Assembly: GCA_019914945.1 (NCBI GenBank)
Contig: CM034108.1
Coordinates: 11,348,280-11,412,279 of the forward strand
DNA length: 64,000 nt
DNA from: Typha latifolia
Taxonomy: Eukaryota > Streptophyta > Magnoliopsida > Poales > Typhaceae
Direction: 5' to 3'
The notes under the pieces were generated by a model. That model was not told the DNA's origin. It worked only from the letters and a program-made list of their open reading frames with translations, and searched no databases. Within the stretch, counting starts at the first letter, position 1. Each line of letters begins with the position of its first letter. The translations under genes were made by a program, and so were the position numbers. This document shows, one piece after another, positions 11,669 to 24,733 of the stretch.

Positions 11669-13149
11669 GAAAGGATATAAATGATACTAAAAACAAAAGA
11701 TCGGATATTTTTGTTAAATTTCTTTAATTCTTTTTAGATAATTTTATATTGACAAAGTACCTTTTGCTCATATTTTAATTGCATTGCCCCAAAAATATCT
11801 TATTAGTCTAAGATTTTATTTTATTGGTGAATGAAGATTTAAAGTTTATTTAATATGAAACGGTGATTTATGTAATAAGATAAGGATACATCAATCACAC
11901 GTGAAGTCCATTTAACGTTAGTTGGATATAATAGCAGCATGAGTAAAACCCCAAGGATGTAGTAAACTACTTGTTCCCATTAATTAATTCCTAAAGCTAG
12001 CTTTAATATTAGAAGAAAACAAACAACTTTGGTCCTTTGTGCTGTTTAATATATAATTAATTAATTAATTAATTAGTAATCATCATCTTTTTGTGGATTA
12101 TGTTTTCTCTCCACCAATATCAACTATCTTTTCCATTTGCCTTGTTGGATGTCCTAATTATCAGGCATTTCAAAATAACAAAGGATATGTAGCAATACTC
12201 TTAACTTTATTATATGCTTCCATTCAAATTTTTATTTTTATTGTAAAATATAATAAATATTTTACATAACTTATCACATAATTTACCATATATAAAATTT
12301 AATAAAAATATATAATAAATCAAATGCTACCTAAATACTTATCTACCATTTGACTTTCAAATTTGGGTATTGTAATGGAAAAGGTATTGATAAATTACCA
12401 TTCTAATTAATAAATGTATCAATCATTCATCACTTCTTTGAAAGTTGAAAGGGCATTGCAAAGGAAACTTCCATTGTTCCATTATAGCATGATAGTTACT
12501 GTTGGAAATTAAACGAAGAAGAATAAGATATTGGGTATCCAATAGCATGAGAGTTTCTTCATGGAAAAATGGAGACGATGCTACCTTTCATTAAGTAGGA
12601 GTGCGATGGTTTTGTACTCTTCGTTTGGTATTTCCATTGCTAATAAATATCCTGGGTGGAGATTTTTTTTTTTTTCCTATCTTCTCTAACGCAAGTATTG
12701 CCTTTCATTCATTCAACATCATAGTTACAGTCTTATTAAAAGAATATCAAAAAGTGGATTAGTCTATTCTTTCTCAAATCGCTAGACTGGTTAAAGTATG
12801 AGCTTGATGTTGTTAGACCTACTCTGTCAAAGAAATGAGAGCAAATTCATCTAGAGCATTCTTGAATTATTGGTCTAATAGACCAATAAATCTCTTCAAA
12901 TTTGACGTTAATAGCCTTTCACCGTCACTGAAGAGCTAACAAACCATTTCTGAACACTTTGAGAGAAGTAATTTGAGCTCAAGCAGAGCAGCAAGTGCCT
13001 CACCATGGAGAGCATTGGAGCCCTGTTCTAAAAACAGGGCTTTCCCTAGATAAAATTATAGGAACATATACGTATTGGTGAAAAGATCAATTTTTTATTA
13101 TAAAAATTTGCAAAATTATGGATAAAAAATCCTAAATACTAACATATTA
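11411..13149. other. AT-rich intergenic DNA
   Basis: No gene is recognised. It contains a TA microsatellite and generic AT-rich sequence. About 11860-11895 matches 17372-17420 (the phrase AAGATAAGGATA with its surroundings), which marks a recombination point in the cluster. On the minus strand, 12900-13020 could read as a short helical peptide (HGEALAALLELKLL), but no family could be assigned. Confidence 0.5.
11634..11667. repeat. (TA)n microsatellite
   Basis: This is a TA run of about 34 bases. Confidence 0.9.
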
Positions 13150-13431
13150 GTGCTAACAGAAAGACGATTATATAAATCAATGACATACCTAGAATCCATG
13201 AAAAGATACGTTCTGTGATGTTGAACTTTCTTTTCCAATTGAACATATTCCTGACATATGGAGTGAGATGGGATTTGAACAATCATGTCCATCCTAATCT
13301 GCTCTTGATTGCCATTGCAAGTCTATAGAGGAGGATGATATAAGGAGTGTCGAACAAAAGAACTGAGGTAGAACTGAGCACACAGACAACAAATGCCAAT
13401 GGAATTGTCAACCGGAGCCAGCACCATAGGA
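13150..13431 (-). pseudogene. Ankyrin/PGG fragment, copy C
   Basis: About 280 bases match the C-terminal part of the PGG exons of copies B and D, from the region of the stop codon to the ALxIYLVLAP-like segment. Homology stops abruptly at about 13431, where an AT-rich sequence begins. No ankyrin exon of this copy remains nearby. Confidence 0.75.
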
Positions 13432-14160
13432 GTTTGATCAATCACACATTATCAAAAATAATAACACGAAAAATAAAACATGAAAAATAGGAAATAGTAA
13501 ACATAAGATATTTACGTAGAAAACCTCTAAACTTAGGATAAAAATTACAAATCCTATCCTCTATGTTCTTTCATATCTCTCTCCACTCTCCTCACCACCT
13601 TCCTTCTTCCTCTCACTAGAAAGAGAGAGAGGAGTATAGTAGAGAGGCGGAGAGAGAGCAATGGGAGCACTAGTGGTATAGAGAATAGAAGGAGTTGAAG
13701 TAAAGTGAGTTAGGAGTATTTTGATAATTTGTGTACGTTCAGTTAAGTTGGATGAGAAATTTTGATCTTATTTTAGTTATAAGTATAACGACTTATTTAA
13801 AACATATTTTAGTATAAGAGGATAAAATAGTTACAGGCATATATATAGAAGGGTAAAATATATTTACTTTTTGTTTTAATTTACTTTTTGTTTTTTTGCT
13901 GTAATCTGTGATAAATCGATCTCCTATGAGTTATAAAATTTTTAGATTAAAAAAATTCCAAACACTATTGCAGTTACCTCTCTATTTCTCTCTTCACAAG
14001 AGTAATTCAAGAGATTGTTAATAACATCGGCCAGAGAAAGGCCCTTAGCTTCAGAAGAATCTTAAATCAATCCAGATACGCACTGAGCATGACCACTGGC
14101 AATCTAACCCCATTATTTGAGAATCTACAGAGAGATTCAACTGTGAACATCCCTATAAGA
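13432..14160. other. Probable transposon remnant and unassigned sequence
   Basis: No gene was recognised. About 13440-13700 reads like an LTR internal region (TTTACGTAGAAAACCTC with CT-rich tracts), but no ends or target duplication were found. Around 13965-14010 a phrase similar to 43620-43660 appears (CTATTGCAGTT followed by CCTCTCTATT), so a small shared repeat is likely. Positions 14161-14331 match the 3' flank of copy B. Confidence 0.4.
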
Positions 14161-15046
14161 AATGTTTACGTGATAATTCGACTGAAATTAGTTATATAAA
14201 GTACTATTAATTACTGGAAAGTAGTGCCACAAGTATATGCAAAATTAAAGAAGTACTATAAAAATAGTCACATTAATTACAAGCCACTTGGAGAGTTCCC
14301 TGGTTTCAGAAACAATTTTAATTCCATAAAGTTATAACTTTTCTAAAAATAATGCTGACAGAAAGATGACGATGTAGATCCATGAAACACCTGTTATCCA
14401 TTCAAATATAGTTCTTGTGACGTTGAACGATTTGCTGACATGCGGAAGAACATGGGATTTGAACAATACTGCCCATCCTACTCTGCTCTGGATTGTTAGT
14501 GCAAGTCCATGTAGACGAATCGTATCAGGAGTGTCGACAAATAGTAGTGAGGTAGAAGTGATCACACAAACGACAATGGCAATGGAATTGTTAATCGGAG
14601 CCAGCACCAGATATATGCCTAATGCAAATGCTGCCCCCAAACTTCTGATTGCGCACTCCACCAAACCGAAAGAGGAAATAACGAAGTAAGTGCGTAACCT
14701 GGGATGCATCGTCTCTGACCCACCAAGAATGTTCCAATATGTGGAGAATACAAATAAAATGAATGTTAAGGCGTCTGCAACAACGAACGTCTTGAAGGTG
14801 TATTTCCTTGCTAGACTTGGTGTTCCGTCAGCTTTCTAACCCCCAGGGAACATGAAAGCTGCCGCAAATGTCACAGTAGCTATAAGTGCTGAGGTGATAA
14901 TTAAGCTTTGGGTCAACGACGCTTGTTTCTTTGATTCCTTCTCTGAATCCAGTTTGATGTTATCGCGTAGAAAGTGGTCCATCCTACGAGGACTTGCACG
15001 AGCGCCGGTCTGCGACAAGCAACTTTCAATCCAATTTGATGGATTC

Positions 15047-15077
<31 letters not shown>

Positions 15078-15102
15078 AAGAAGAAGAAGAAGAAGAAGAA
15101 AG
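15047..15102 (-). repeat. (TTC)n microsatellite serving as polypyrimidine tract
   Basis: On the plus strand this is (AAG)n. Read in gene direction it is a pure TTC tract running straight into the CTTAG acceptor of exon 3 of copy D. Confidence 0.85.
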
Positions 15103-16539
15103 ACGAATAGAAACAAGAGAGTGTGAGCTATTAGAAAGCAAAAAAAAAAAAGAAAAAAAAAATTAGGATCAGCATGCAGTATAAAGGAGCCCAATTATGG
15201 AAAGATGTAGAGGTGTTAGGCCCTCATTGTTCATGATATTTAAACGCACTCTCTTGTCTCGGATCAGTAGACTTACAATCCCTTGATCTCCATTTCGTAC
15301 GGCCAGATGTAGAGGTGTATTCTCTTCATAATCCCTAGCATTCATCAATTTCACAATCTCTGGTCTTTTGCATACATATTGGACTATCGCTATCTTTTTG
15401 TCTTCCACAGCAGTATGAAGCAAATTCCTTCCTTTGCTATCAAGTAACTCATCTGAATCAGGACAGTGTTTGACGAACTCATCAATTACACTAACTTTGT
15501 TAGTGATAACTGCAGCATGAACAGGAAATAAGCCAGAGGAATCTGCGATGTATGCTAGACTAGTATCGTGTTCAAGAAGTAGTTTAACCATTTCATCACT
15601 TCCAGCTGACGCTGCATAATGAAGAGGAGTGCTTCCTGAATTGTCAGCACGTTTCGCAAGCATTTTGCTCCAATGCAGAAGTCCTTGGGCGATTTCTGCT
15701 GATGAAGTGTCCATATATGCTATTTGAGAAGGAAGACCACTAAATAATATTGAGAAAATTATAGATAACACCAATATTTTCAATATATTATAAATAAAGA
15801 CTTTTTATTATTTATAAATAAAGTTTTTATATTTGCTAGAAAATACGGAGCAACCCTACCCTGTTAGTTGAATTTAACCTAATAAACACACGACTTGATG
15901 GAATAAAAAGTAGAACATTCCATAGATTTCCAATAATATTTTTATATTTTCTAAGTAATCTTGTCCCACTACTCTAATATGGCTTTTGAGATTAAACAAC
16001 ATTAGTTTTGGATCTTTTAACGATAACATTTTTGTATTTTTAAAGGTTTGATTTGACCTTATTTTTGTTGAAAATTAGTGTTTTCATTCCTCTCCTAGTT
16101 ATTTTGGAGATTTAATTTAACTTTATAATTAAATTAAATTGATGGACGGATTTAATTGTGTCTGTCTATCGAATGATAGGGCGTGGATCAGTAGTTTTTA
16201 GCAAATAGAGAGCTCTATTTATAAATAATAAAAAATAGCTTATTTGAAATATAGCCAAAACGTAGGGTATTATTTATAATTTTCTCTTATATATAACTTC
16301 CTTTTCTTCAAATGCATTGTCACAAGTACAGACTTTCCAGAACTATCCTTTCTTTTTTAGTTAATTTGAAGTTCCCTGGCTTTGCCAAGTGAATAGTAAC
16401 TTCCTTTTCTTCAAGTCTTAAGTATCTCAAGTTGTAGAAACATATAAATGTGTGTATGCCCATTCAGATTATCAGTTTGATGGTAGGTTAGTTAGATGAC
16501 ATACTACTAATAAACAGACATGCTATCTGAAACTATATA

Positions 16540-16800
16540 TGAGGAAACCTGATCGGGATAGAGGTTTTGGCCGCTCCATTTCCAATTCACTTGTCCGAGT
16601 AGGCGATATTAAGTGACAAGTGGTTGGGGGGAGATTCGTCCGAACAGACGTATTCTGAGCCGCATTCGAACACCTGGCCAGCCATTCGAACACCCGACTA
16701 GGTTTGCCGATGTGTTCAAATGAGTTCATAGCGTTTCAGACACAAAGCCAAGTTCGTCAGTGTGTCCAAACACCCCTCTGGTCGTTCAAATGCCCAATAC
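16540..16800. repeat. Patch of TTCGAA-type motifs in intron 1 of copy D
   Basis: Irregularly spaced copies of CATTCGAACACC-like words recur every 25-40 bases, as in the inner part of the solo LTRs. No LTR ends were found here. Confidence 0.55.
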
Positions 16801-16847
16801 TAGGGGTGTCAAAATAAACGAGCCACTCGGGCTCGGCTTGGATTGAA

Positions 16848-16882
<35 letters not shown>

Positions 16883-16890
16883 ACAGGTCG
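16801..16890. mobile_element. hAT-like terminus with (GAGCCT)n
   Basis: TAGGGGTGTCAAAATAAACG resembles the terminal repeat of the element at 40234-40744. It is followed by a five-unit GAGCCT hexanucleotide run at about 16850-16882. The other end was not found. Confidence 0.45.
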
Positions 16891-17375
16891 GCTCAATTTT
16901 TCTATTAATATTATATATATTGTATATAAGTATATCCACACATATATAACTGGTGCATGCTTACAATATAAACAGTAGCAAATGTGTAGTTATAGATTTC
17001 CAAAAGAAAAAAAAAATTTTGATGTAAGAATGCTGGTGAGCTTGAACACTGAATTGAGAAATGAAGTGTGGAGTACCTGAATTTTGGAGAAAGGTAGCAG
17101 CATGCAAAGCAGTTTGTCCATCTGGTCCGGCATAAGATACCGGGAACGATGCTGCTGCTGTTGTTGTTGTAGAAGATGATCTAAGTATGGCGCGGAGAAG
17201 AGCAAGCGATCCTGCCATGGAGGCCAGATAAAGCGGAGATATACCTTGTTCGTCCACCATATTCGCCAGTCCGGGATCAGCTGATATTAACTCCACTGCA
17301 ACATTTACATGGCCATTTCGGACAGCCTCATGTAATGCAGTCTCCCCATCACGAGATTCTTTTCTATTTAAAAAC

Positions 17376-18325
17376 GGTGATGTATGTTAAGAAGATAAGG
17401 ATAACTAACTTCTGAGGTCCAGATCTTTTCTCTAGATAAGTGCATGTAATTAGTCTTAATGGCTTATAGACTTTTATCCAGAAAGAAATCAACTGGGTAA
17501 GAGTTCTTTTGAGTTTTACAAGTCATTGAAACTGCTGAGAAACCTTTAATTAATGTGAAAGGTGTGATATTTCAGAGATATTTGCGTTAGCATCAAGACA
17601 AAAGATGTATTAAAATTAATAATCTTCTTCATAGTTCACCATGCATGGTAAAGCACATAGTACCATGACTGAGAACTCGGCTCAAATATTCTTTTAAAAA
17701 AATCATAGATTTTCTTTTTTGTAAACATAGAGTAGATTATCAATATGGAAGCGGATGTGCTACGTATTTATATTTAGAGTTCTTCATCTTGGTGGAGTTC
17801 CAAGAGAACCAGTAAGCATGATCATTATTTTCTCGAGGGTCGCAAAGATAACCTACTAACCTCAAGGATTATCAAGGTCATATATCGAACACAAAGCAGT
17901 TCATCGAAGGAGAGTTAAGCAAGTTATAACAGATAACGGCAGAAAAATATTATCTATATGTGCGGAACTCTTGTACACACGTTCGAACAGTCTGAACGCG
18001 TTCTCTGTATATGCGAATGCTTATGCTCGCATTCGAAAGGTCTGAACGCATTCTCTGTATGTGTGAACACCTGAGAGCGCGTTCGAACGCCGCATTCAAA
18101 TATAGAAATCTCTCATTTGATCTTACAATTTTTCAATCTAAATACTTTCAAGACTTGTATAAATTCTTACGTATATTTATAAAAAATATTTAATATATTT
18201 TATACACAATTGCCAACACTAAAAACCTAACAACTGGCTTAGCAATTGCGTTTGAATTTCCTTCCCGATAAAAGGCTCTCTTTAGGACCTTTGATTACGT
18301 CTACTTGAGTTGAGGATACATGTCA
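17376..18325. other. Replacement segment in exon 1 of copy D
   Basis: This stretch replaces the N-terminal half of exon 1 of copy D. Its left edge matches 11860-11895. Positions 17958-18110 are a patch of GTTCGAACG-type words interleaved with TCTGAACGCGTTCTCTGTAT-like phrases, close to the patch at 44300-44480. No gene is seen. Confidence 0.55.
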
Positions 18326-18905
18326 CTCCTTTCCATAAGATCAGGGCTGAAGCAGCACACGAGAACATATAGATTCTAGATCAGTAGTCATTTTTGTATA
18401 AATCCTTTTTTTTTCTCTTTTCTTTTATATTTTGGTTTAGTTTGATGTTTGGTTTGGTTCTTCCATTTAGTCTTAATATATTTGCAGATTGTCTTTCCTG
18501 CCATCGAGATTAAATTAATATCAGATCAAACTATATCAGAGTAAACTGTAATTTACCAATAATTTGGTAAGAATGATGTCAAAGGTTTTGACTGTTCAAA
18601 TTTGGTTTCCATCAAAGACTGCCTTAAGTCATTGGCTGTTTGTAAGACCGGTCATTGTATATATACAATTGTGCTGTCAATCAATTAAGAGCATATCCTA
18701 TTTTAAAAAAAAAAATCTGCTGTTTTAATTTATAATCTGTTGTGTTGCAAGGAAATGATTGTATTTTGTCTTAGTATTACTCCCCTCCCTCGTTAATTAT
18801 TTTAGGTGCTATTAGTGCAAAGTCTTTAAATGCCGCTGCCAATCAAGTGACAATTGTGATATTTCAAAAATATATTGGCAAGCTGGTATAGTTTATTAAA
18901 CTCTA
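18326..18905. repeat. Duplicated 5' flank of ankyrin genes (copy D side)
   Basis: Positions 18330-18395 match the sequence at the start of copy B (10938-11000). Positions 18540-18905 match 11040-11410. This is the upstream side of copy D, separated from its coding remnant by the segment at 17376-18325. Confidence 0.8.
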
Positions 18906-20258
18906 GGTGCCATTTGATTGAGGAGTAGGGACGTATCTATGAATTAAGAATCCCATCCTGATTTATAGTCAAATCTCATCATCTAAATTTAGTATAACTA
19001 ATAACATAATTAACCATTATCTATGTTTATCTATTTTAACTTGGAGCTGGAATATGAGAGAAAAGACTTAATCATATTTAAGATTGACATAGATAATCAT
19101 TAAAATATCCCTAAAAGATTAAAAGCAAAGAAAACTTATGGTAAGTTCACTTGTGTAATAAGAAAATCATAATTGTAGTATAAATATCTCCAATCGGGCT
19201 CCAAATCTCTATATTTGGAGCCTGGTGTGATGTGATCTGGGCCTAGTCAGATCACCTCACAGAGGACATTGGGTTAGTTGGGTCGAAACAGGTTATCATC
19301 AGGATTTTTTTTCTTCAACAGTAGTAGTTTTAGGTTATGGTGTTCGAACAGTCACAACCCGACGTTCAAACACAACAGGGAAGAATAAGTGCTTTCTAGT
19401 TATGGCGTTCGAACGCCACAACCCCATCAAAAAATAAGTGCTATTGGATTTTGTCATTCAAATGGCAGCAGCGCAGCGTTCGAATACCAAAACATGTTGA
19501 CTGCTCTCAGGTTTTGGCATTCGAATGGGTGCCACCATCGTTCGAACGTCTGAACTTGAAAGTGCAGTTCGTCCACGGCATTCGAATGCCCAATACCGAG
19601 ATCGTTGTGTTAGAGTTAATTTAAATTATTTTGAATTTTGGTTAGCCTCTAAATATGTGGAAGGCAGCCATTTGATATAAGAAAAAAATATTGGCATTTC
19701 TATATTCTCCTAGCTCATCTCTCTGAACCTTCTCCTTTGATCAAAGGTCAGTGCTGTTAAACCGACGCCATTCCCTTCCTTCTTGACTGTCGATCCCCCT
19801 AGACCAATAGAACCGACCATCTTCTCCCTCCTCCCTCAAACCCTAGCCACCGGCTAACTCCTCCCTCCTCATCCGTCGATAACCCCTTTTTCTTTAGAGC
19901 CGACCATCTTCCCTCCCTTATTCCTTTGTAAATCACAGATCTACCCCACGGCATTATTATCTCCATTATCCCTTCCACTCTCATCATCTACATCACACAA
20001 TTTCCATTAATTCCACCATCAAATTGCCCCCACCATCACATCAAATAAACCATCTTAGCTCGGTTCACAACACGGTAGTGCTTTAATAGGCTCTATTTGA
20101 GTCTTCAAATTTGAAGACAGCTATAGTGGGGGTCCAAATTTATCGCCCACTCCAAATCACTATTCTTTTTCTCAAAATACCAACTCAGCCCGCTAAATGT
20201 TTAAGCCACTATTTTAAATTTTATTTGTATCCTTTATTTTATAATCTAATTATTTAGA
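18906..20258. other. Intergenic DNA with a TTCGAA patch
   Basis: No gene is recognised. A short hairpin (GGCTCCAAAT...ATTTGGAGCC) lies at about 19198-19224, typical of a MITE end. Positions 19330-19610 carry repeated GTTCGAAC, CATTCGAATGC and related words. Positions 19700-19980 are CT-rich and resemble a plant leader, but no start or family could be supported. Confidence 0.5.
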
Positions 20259-21106
20259 GGAATTTTTATAAATCACACCCTACATTTTATTTATTTTATG
20301 ATTTGCACCCCGTCTTTGGGGATTTTATAACACGACCCCTCATTTTCCCTATAATGTTCATTTAACACCCTGAGTTAACTTAACCTTACCATAATCAAAC
20401 TGAATGATACCAAAAAGAGAATATTATGTTATAATCCACTATGTAATTTATAATATTCCTAAATTACCCTTGTACTTATCTCTAATTTTATTCATAACAT
20501 GAACATCCATATTTGTTGCCTTTTATCAAACCATGGAGAACATCACCTAAATGCTAAGCCAATCTTAGAGCTTAAAAACTCCAAGCTATGGAGATCTTAA
20601 AGCTCCCCAAATGCCAAGCCGATTTTGTTGCTTGCGACCTCAAAGATGGAGAAGGAGATGAAAAAAATTTGGGGAAAGATGGAGAAAAAAGGGTTTGAGC
20701 TAGAGAGATGAAGAAAAATAGGTAAAGTTGGGGGAAGCTTCTAAGGCTTGTAGGTGGTAGGAATTTTGGGGGATTCTTATGGGTTGTGGGTTTTGATATT
20801 ATAATTTTGTGAGGTAGGGTTTAGTTATAGATAAGAGGATTTAGATTTTGTGGCGTTAGGATTTAGTTTGGGGAAGAAGGATTTTGTGGGGATTTAGGTT
20901 AGGTCAGAACTTTTTAAGGGTATTTTAGTAATCTTAAACTAAAGTCATATAAATTATATAATATGGTTAATGTCAGTTAGCTAAAGTAACGTTCGGGTGT
21001 TAAATGAATATTATAGAAAAAATGAGGGGTCACGTTATAAAATCCCAAAAGACGGGGTGCGAATCACAAAATAGACAAAATGTAGGGTGTAATTTGTAAA
21101 AATCGC
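20259..21106. mobile_element. Mutator-like MITE
   Basis: Long imperfect terminal inverted repeats of about 120 bp face each other. The left end GGAATTTTTATAAATCACAC mirrors the right end, which reads GCGATTTTTACAAATTACAC on the minus strand; the inner parts (TTTGCACCCCGTCTTTTGGG-like) also pair. Flanking 9-bp words are TTATTTAGA (20250-20258) and TTATTTAAA (21107-21115), one mismatch, as expected of Mutator target duplications. The interior shows no transposase. Confidence 0.8.
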
Positions 21107-21589
21107 TTATTTAAAATGAGTATATAATTATAAGCGAGCATGCATTTTTTTTGTTTTTTCTAACTTTGTGTAGGTAGGTATAAGGGTACAAAGTTAATGA
21201 TACATTTTTTTTTTTTTTTAAACTTGGAATGTGTTATTAGTTTAGACAAAAAAAAAAGGCTTGATACAAATTCAATATTATAAAATTTTCCATCATAAGT
21301 TGAACATTTGCCGACAAATTTACACTTAAAATAGTAAAAAATAGGTCTCAAGTAATAGAGAGTCAATTTCTTGCAGAATACTAAAAATTGTGAAATTATA
21401 AGAGGATTTAAAAATCTTAAGTACGAACTCGTAGTAAGCTAATAATGACTAAAATGATGTTACTATAATGAAAGAGGAGGCACCTCGAATCCTTTTCATG
21501 TTGCCATTTATTTTTATTTTAAAATTATTGAATATATATATACACCCTAAATTCATGGGTTTAAAATATATATCTTTTTAAATTTTATA

Positions 21590-23560
21590 TTTGACAAACT
21601 TATATTAAAAGATTTTTTTTTTCAGAAAATATATTATATTTTTATTGTGGGATTAGTGATAACAATCTTATGTGTTCGTAGAAATGGATTAGAATGTTAT
21701 AACATAACAATATATAATTATTGTTAATAATAACATAAATATTTACTTTTTTTTTTTCTCTCTCTATATCTAGGTGGAAGGTACAATCTATTTTTTTTAA
21801 TAATTAAACCAAGAAATTTTTTATGATCATATAATAAACTTATATTAAAGATATTATTTTTTTTAGAAAACATACCATATTTTTGTTGTGTGATAACTGA
21901 TAACAATCTTATGTGCTCTTAAGAATGGATCATATACGTTAGAATGTTATAATGATTAAACACATATCAACATAATAATATATAATTATTGTTAATAATA
22001 ACATAAATACTTATTTATTTTTCTCTCTATTTATATATAGTTGGTTAATAGTTTTCAAATTTAAAAGGTAACAACATCACAAAAATACGGTCGTAAAGTA
22101 TTTATTATCCCAAGATTTTAAATGTTAAGAATTATTATTTATTTTGAGTAACTATACAATATTTTTACTGTGGGATAAGTAATAACAATCTTATGCGCTT
22201 ATAAGAATGAATTAACATTGCTCTAACGGTCAATGATAAGTCAAACATAACAATTAATAATAAGATAATTTTTATTTAATTTTATTTTTATCTCTCTATC
22301 TTTATATAGTAGGTACAATCTATTTTTTATATTTAAACCAAGAAATTTTTTATGGTCATACGACACTTATATTAAAGATATTATTTTTTCAGAAAATATA
22401 TCACATTTTTGTTGTGGGATAAGTGATAATAATATTATGTGCTCGTAGGGATAGATCATCTACGTTAGAAGTGTTATAATAATTAAATGCATGTCAATAT
22501 AACACCATATAATTATTGTTAATAATAAAATTGGTATTTATTTTTTCTCTCTCTCTATTTCTATATAATTGATCAATAGTTTTTAAATTTAAAGATAGCA
22601 ACACCACAAAAATATGGCCGCAAAGTATTTATTATCTAAGGCTTTCACATGTCAAGAAGTATTATTTATTTTGATAAACTATATAACATTTTATTATGGG
22701 ATAAGTGATAACAATCTTATGTGCTTATAGAAATTAATCATGTATCTTAACATTATTTCAATGGTTAATGATAAGTCAAACCTAATAACTAATAATAACA
22801 TAGGTATTTTCTTTCTTTTTCTCTCTCTATGTAGGTACATTTATTTGTTTTTATTTAAATTAAAAAAAATTTATGATACAGACTCATACTAAAGATATCA
22901 TTTTTCAGAAAATATACCATATTTTTATTATCGGATAAGTGATAACAATTTATGTGCTCGTAGTTATGGATCATGTATGTTAGAAATATTATAATAATTA
23001 AATGCGTGTCAACATAACAACATATAATTATTATTAATAATAACATAGATATTTATTTATTTATTTATTTTATTTTTCTCTCTCTATTTTTATATAATTG
23101 GTTAATTATTTTCAAATTTAAAGATAGTGAATAGCACAAAAATACGGCCACAATATCCCAAGATTTTTACTATTTATCTTGAGAAACTATATAAAATTTG
23201 TACTGGATACCTAATAACAATCTTATGTGCTCAAACATAACGATTAAAAATCTCATACGAAAGATATTATTTTTTCAGAAAATATACCACATTTTTGTTG
23301 TGGGATAAGTATTAACAATCTTATATTCTGGTAGGAATAGATAATGTTCGTTAGAAGTGTTATAATGATTAAATACATATCAACATAACAACATATAATT
23401 AAGATACTTTTTTTATCACATAACGAGCCCACACTAATAATATCATTCATAAACTATACAATATTTTTGTTATGAGATAAGAATAACAATCTTACATGCT
23501 TGCAGGAATGGATCATACACATTAGGAGTAGTTTAATGGTTAAAGACATATCAAGCATAA
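21590..23560. repeat. AT-rich tandem array, unit about 230-275 bp
   Basis: The phrase ATAACAATCTTATGTGCT recurs, with changes, near 21660, 21896, 22170, 22430, 22706, 22938, 23208, 23309 and 23480. Between these anchors two alternating spacer types occur: one with CTCTCTCTATTT and AATTATTGTTAATAATAACAT, the other with CACAAAAATACGGCC and AAGTATTTATTAT. The higher-order unit is therefore about 510 bp. All short frames inside are repeat noise. Confidence 0.85.
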
Positions 23561-24576
23561 CAACTTATTAATTTTTTATTTATTAATAATTTTAATAATA
23601 ATTAAATGTTTACTACAAGATTTTCACAGACAAATAAACACATTCAAAAATAAAATATTACATAGTATAAATACATTAAATGACGAATTTATTGACACAA
23701 TCCGCTTCTATAAAAAACAATATATATGTTTAAATGACGAATTTAATGCTTTACTAGCTGAACTTCGATTGCTATTATTTTAGATTAATTAGAGAGCTTA
23801 TCTAATCTCTTACAACTTCATCGTTCATTAGTATTTTCTTCAAATTTGATCTCATCTGGAGCTAAAAATTCGTTGGGTTGATCACTTGAAAAACATACAT
23901 TTTTCAGTGTTTTGGTCTTATATTTATCATTGCTTCTACCTCAAAGGTTATAAAAAACATGCTTTCAATTTTAGGAGTCACCAAAGATGAGTTCCAAGCA
24001 TGGTAAGTGATGCATTGAGGGAAATCAAGTAAATTATTTCCGAGTAAGTTAACATCAGTCGGGTTATAAGTTTTTTATAACAATTGTTCATTATAGTGCT
24101 CAATTTGATCTCAAAGAAGAGATTTGTGATTTTGTTTTTTTACCCTCATTTAATAATGGGTGTTTTTCCACGTTAGATTGTTGTGTTTTCATGTAGTCTT
24201 GCATGTCATATTTTAATCTTTGCTTGGCATTCTAGTGGTGTTACATCTTCTGGTAAGCAATTATATAATTTCAAGCTTCACATCTTGTTATGACATTCAT
24301 AGGTACCCACGACCCTAACCGCTCCGCGCGTTGGCAATCTACCCCTCAACTGTGAACCTCTCTGAATCCTTCCGAAGGGGATCGACTTTTTTCTCCAAAA
24401 TTACCTCGAATATGTTTCTACCTATTTGTTTGTCATGAAAAAAGAATTACAGCTTCACGTGAACATGCAAAGATCCACCCAGTGGAAACTCTATGGTTTT
24501 GAGGCTAACACCCAGTTATTTTTTCCACATCAAGGAGAAGAGTATACGATAATTCGACCATTACCTATAATAATTA
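23561..24576. other. Intergenic DNA, 3' flank of ankyrin copy F
   Basis: No gene is seen. Positions 24450-24560 match 5820-5890 (3' flank of copy A). This flank continues after the Mutator-like element at 26710. Confidence 0.55.
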
Positions 24577-24733
24577 GGATTAATTACTCCTAAACTATAC
24601 CTGATTTTCACATAGACCCCCTAAATTTTTTTAGGTTATAATGTCACTCGTAAACACCCTAAAAATTTTAATGTCACTATTCCGTTAGTATACCGTCAGA
24701 AAAATTGGGTAAGTCAGCTTATATGACAGTTAT

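Larger units (their letters stand above)
14332..17375 (-). pseudogene. Ankyrin/PGG gene copy D, disabled
   Basis: The order is the same as in copy B on the minus strand: exon 1 remnant 17375-17077, exon 2 from 15695 to about 15190, exon 3 15045-14332. Three lesions are visible. Exon 3 has a TAG at 14836-14838 just after the PGG motif (FMFPGG then stop, where copy E reads GGFKADGT). Exon 2 ends in unrelated sequence after LSIIG, with no GT donor at the expected place. Exon 1 lacks its N-terminal half, because homology ends near 17375 and resumes only in the 5' flank near 18325. Otherwise the ankyrin and membrane segments are well preserved, so inactivation looks relatively recent. Confidence 0.85.

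Noticed and set aside
12900..14130. U-box or armadillo-like peptide on the minus strand
   Set aside because: Short resemblances only (ALHGEALAALLELKLLL, ADVINNLLNYSCEER) in separate frames with stops; not enough to name a family.
21590..23560. Possible CRISPR-like array
   Set aside because: The spacers are themselves repeated, the units are 230-275 bp, and the genome is eukaryotic; this is an ordinary tandem array.
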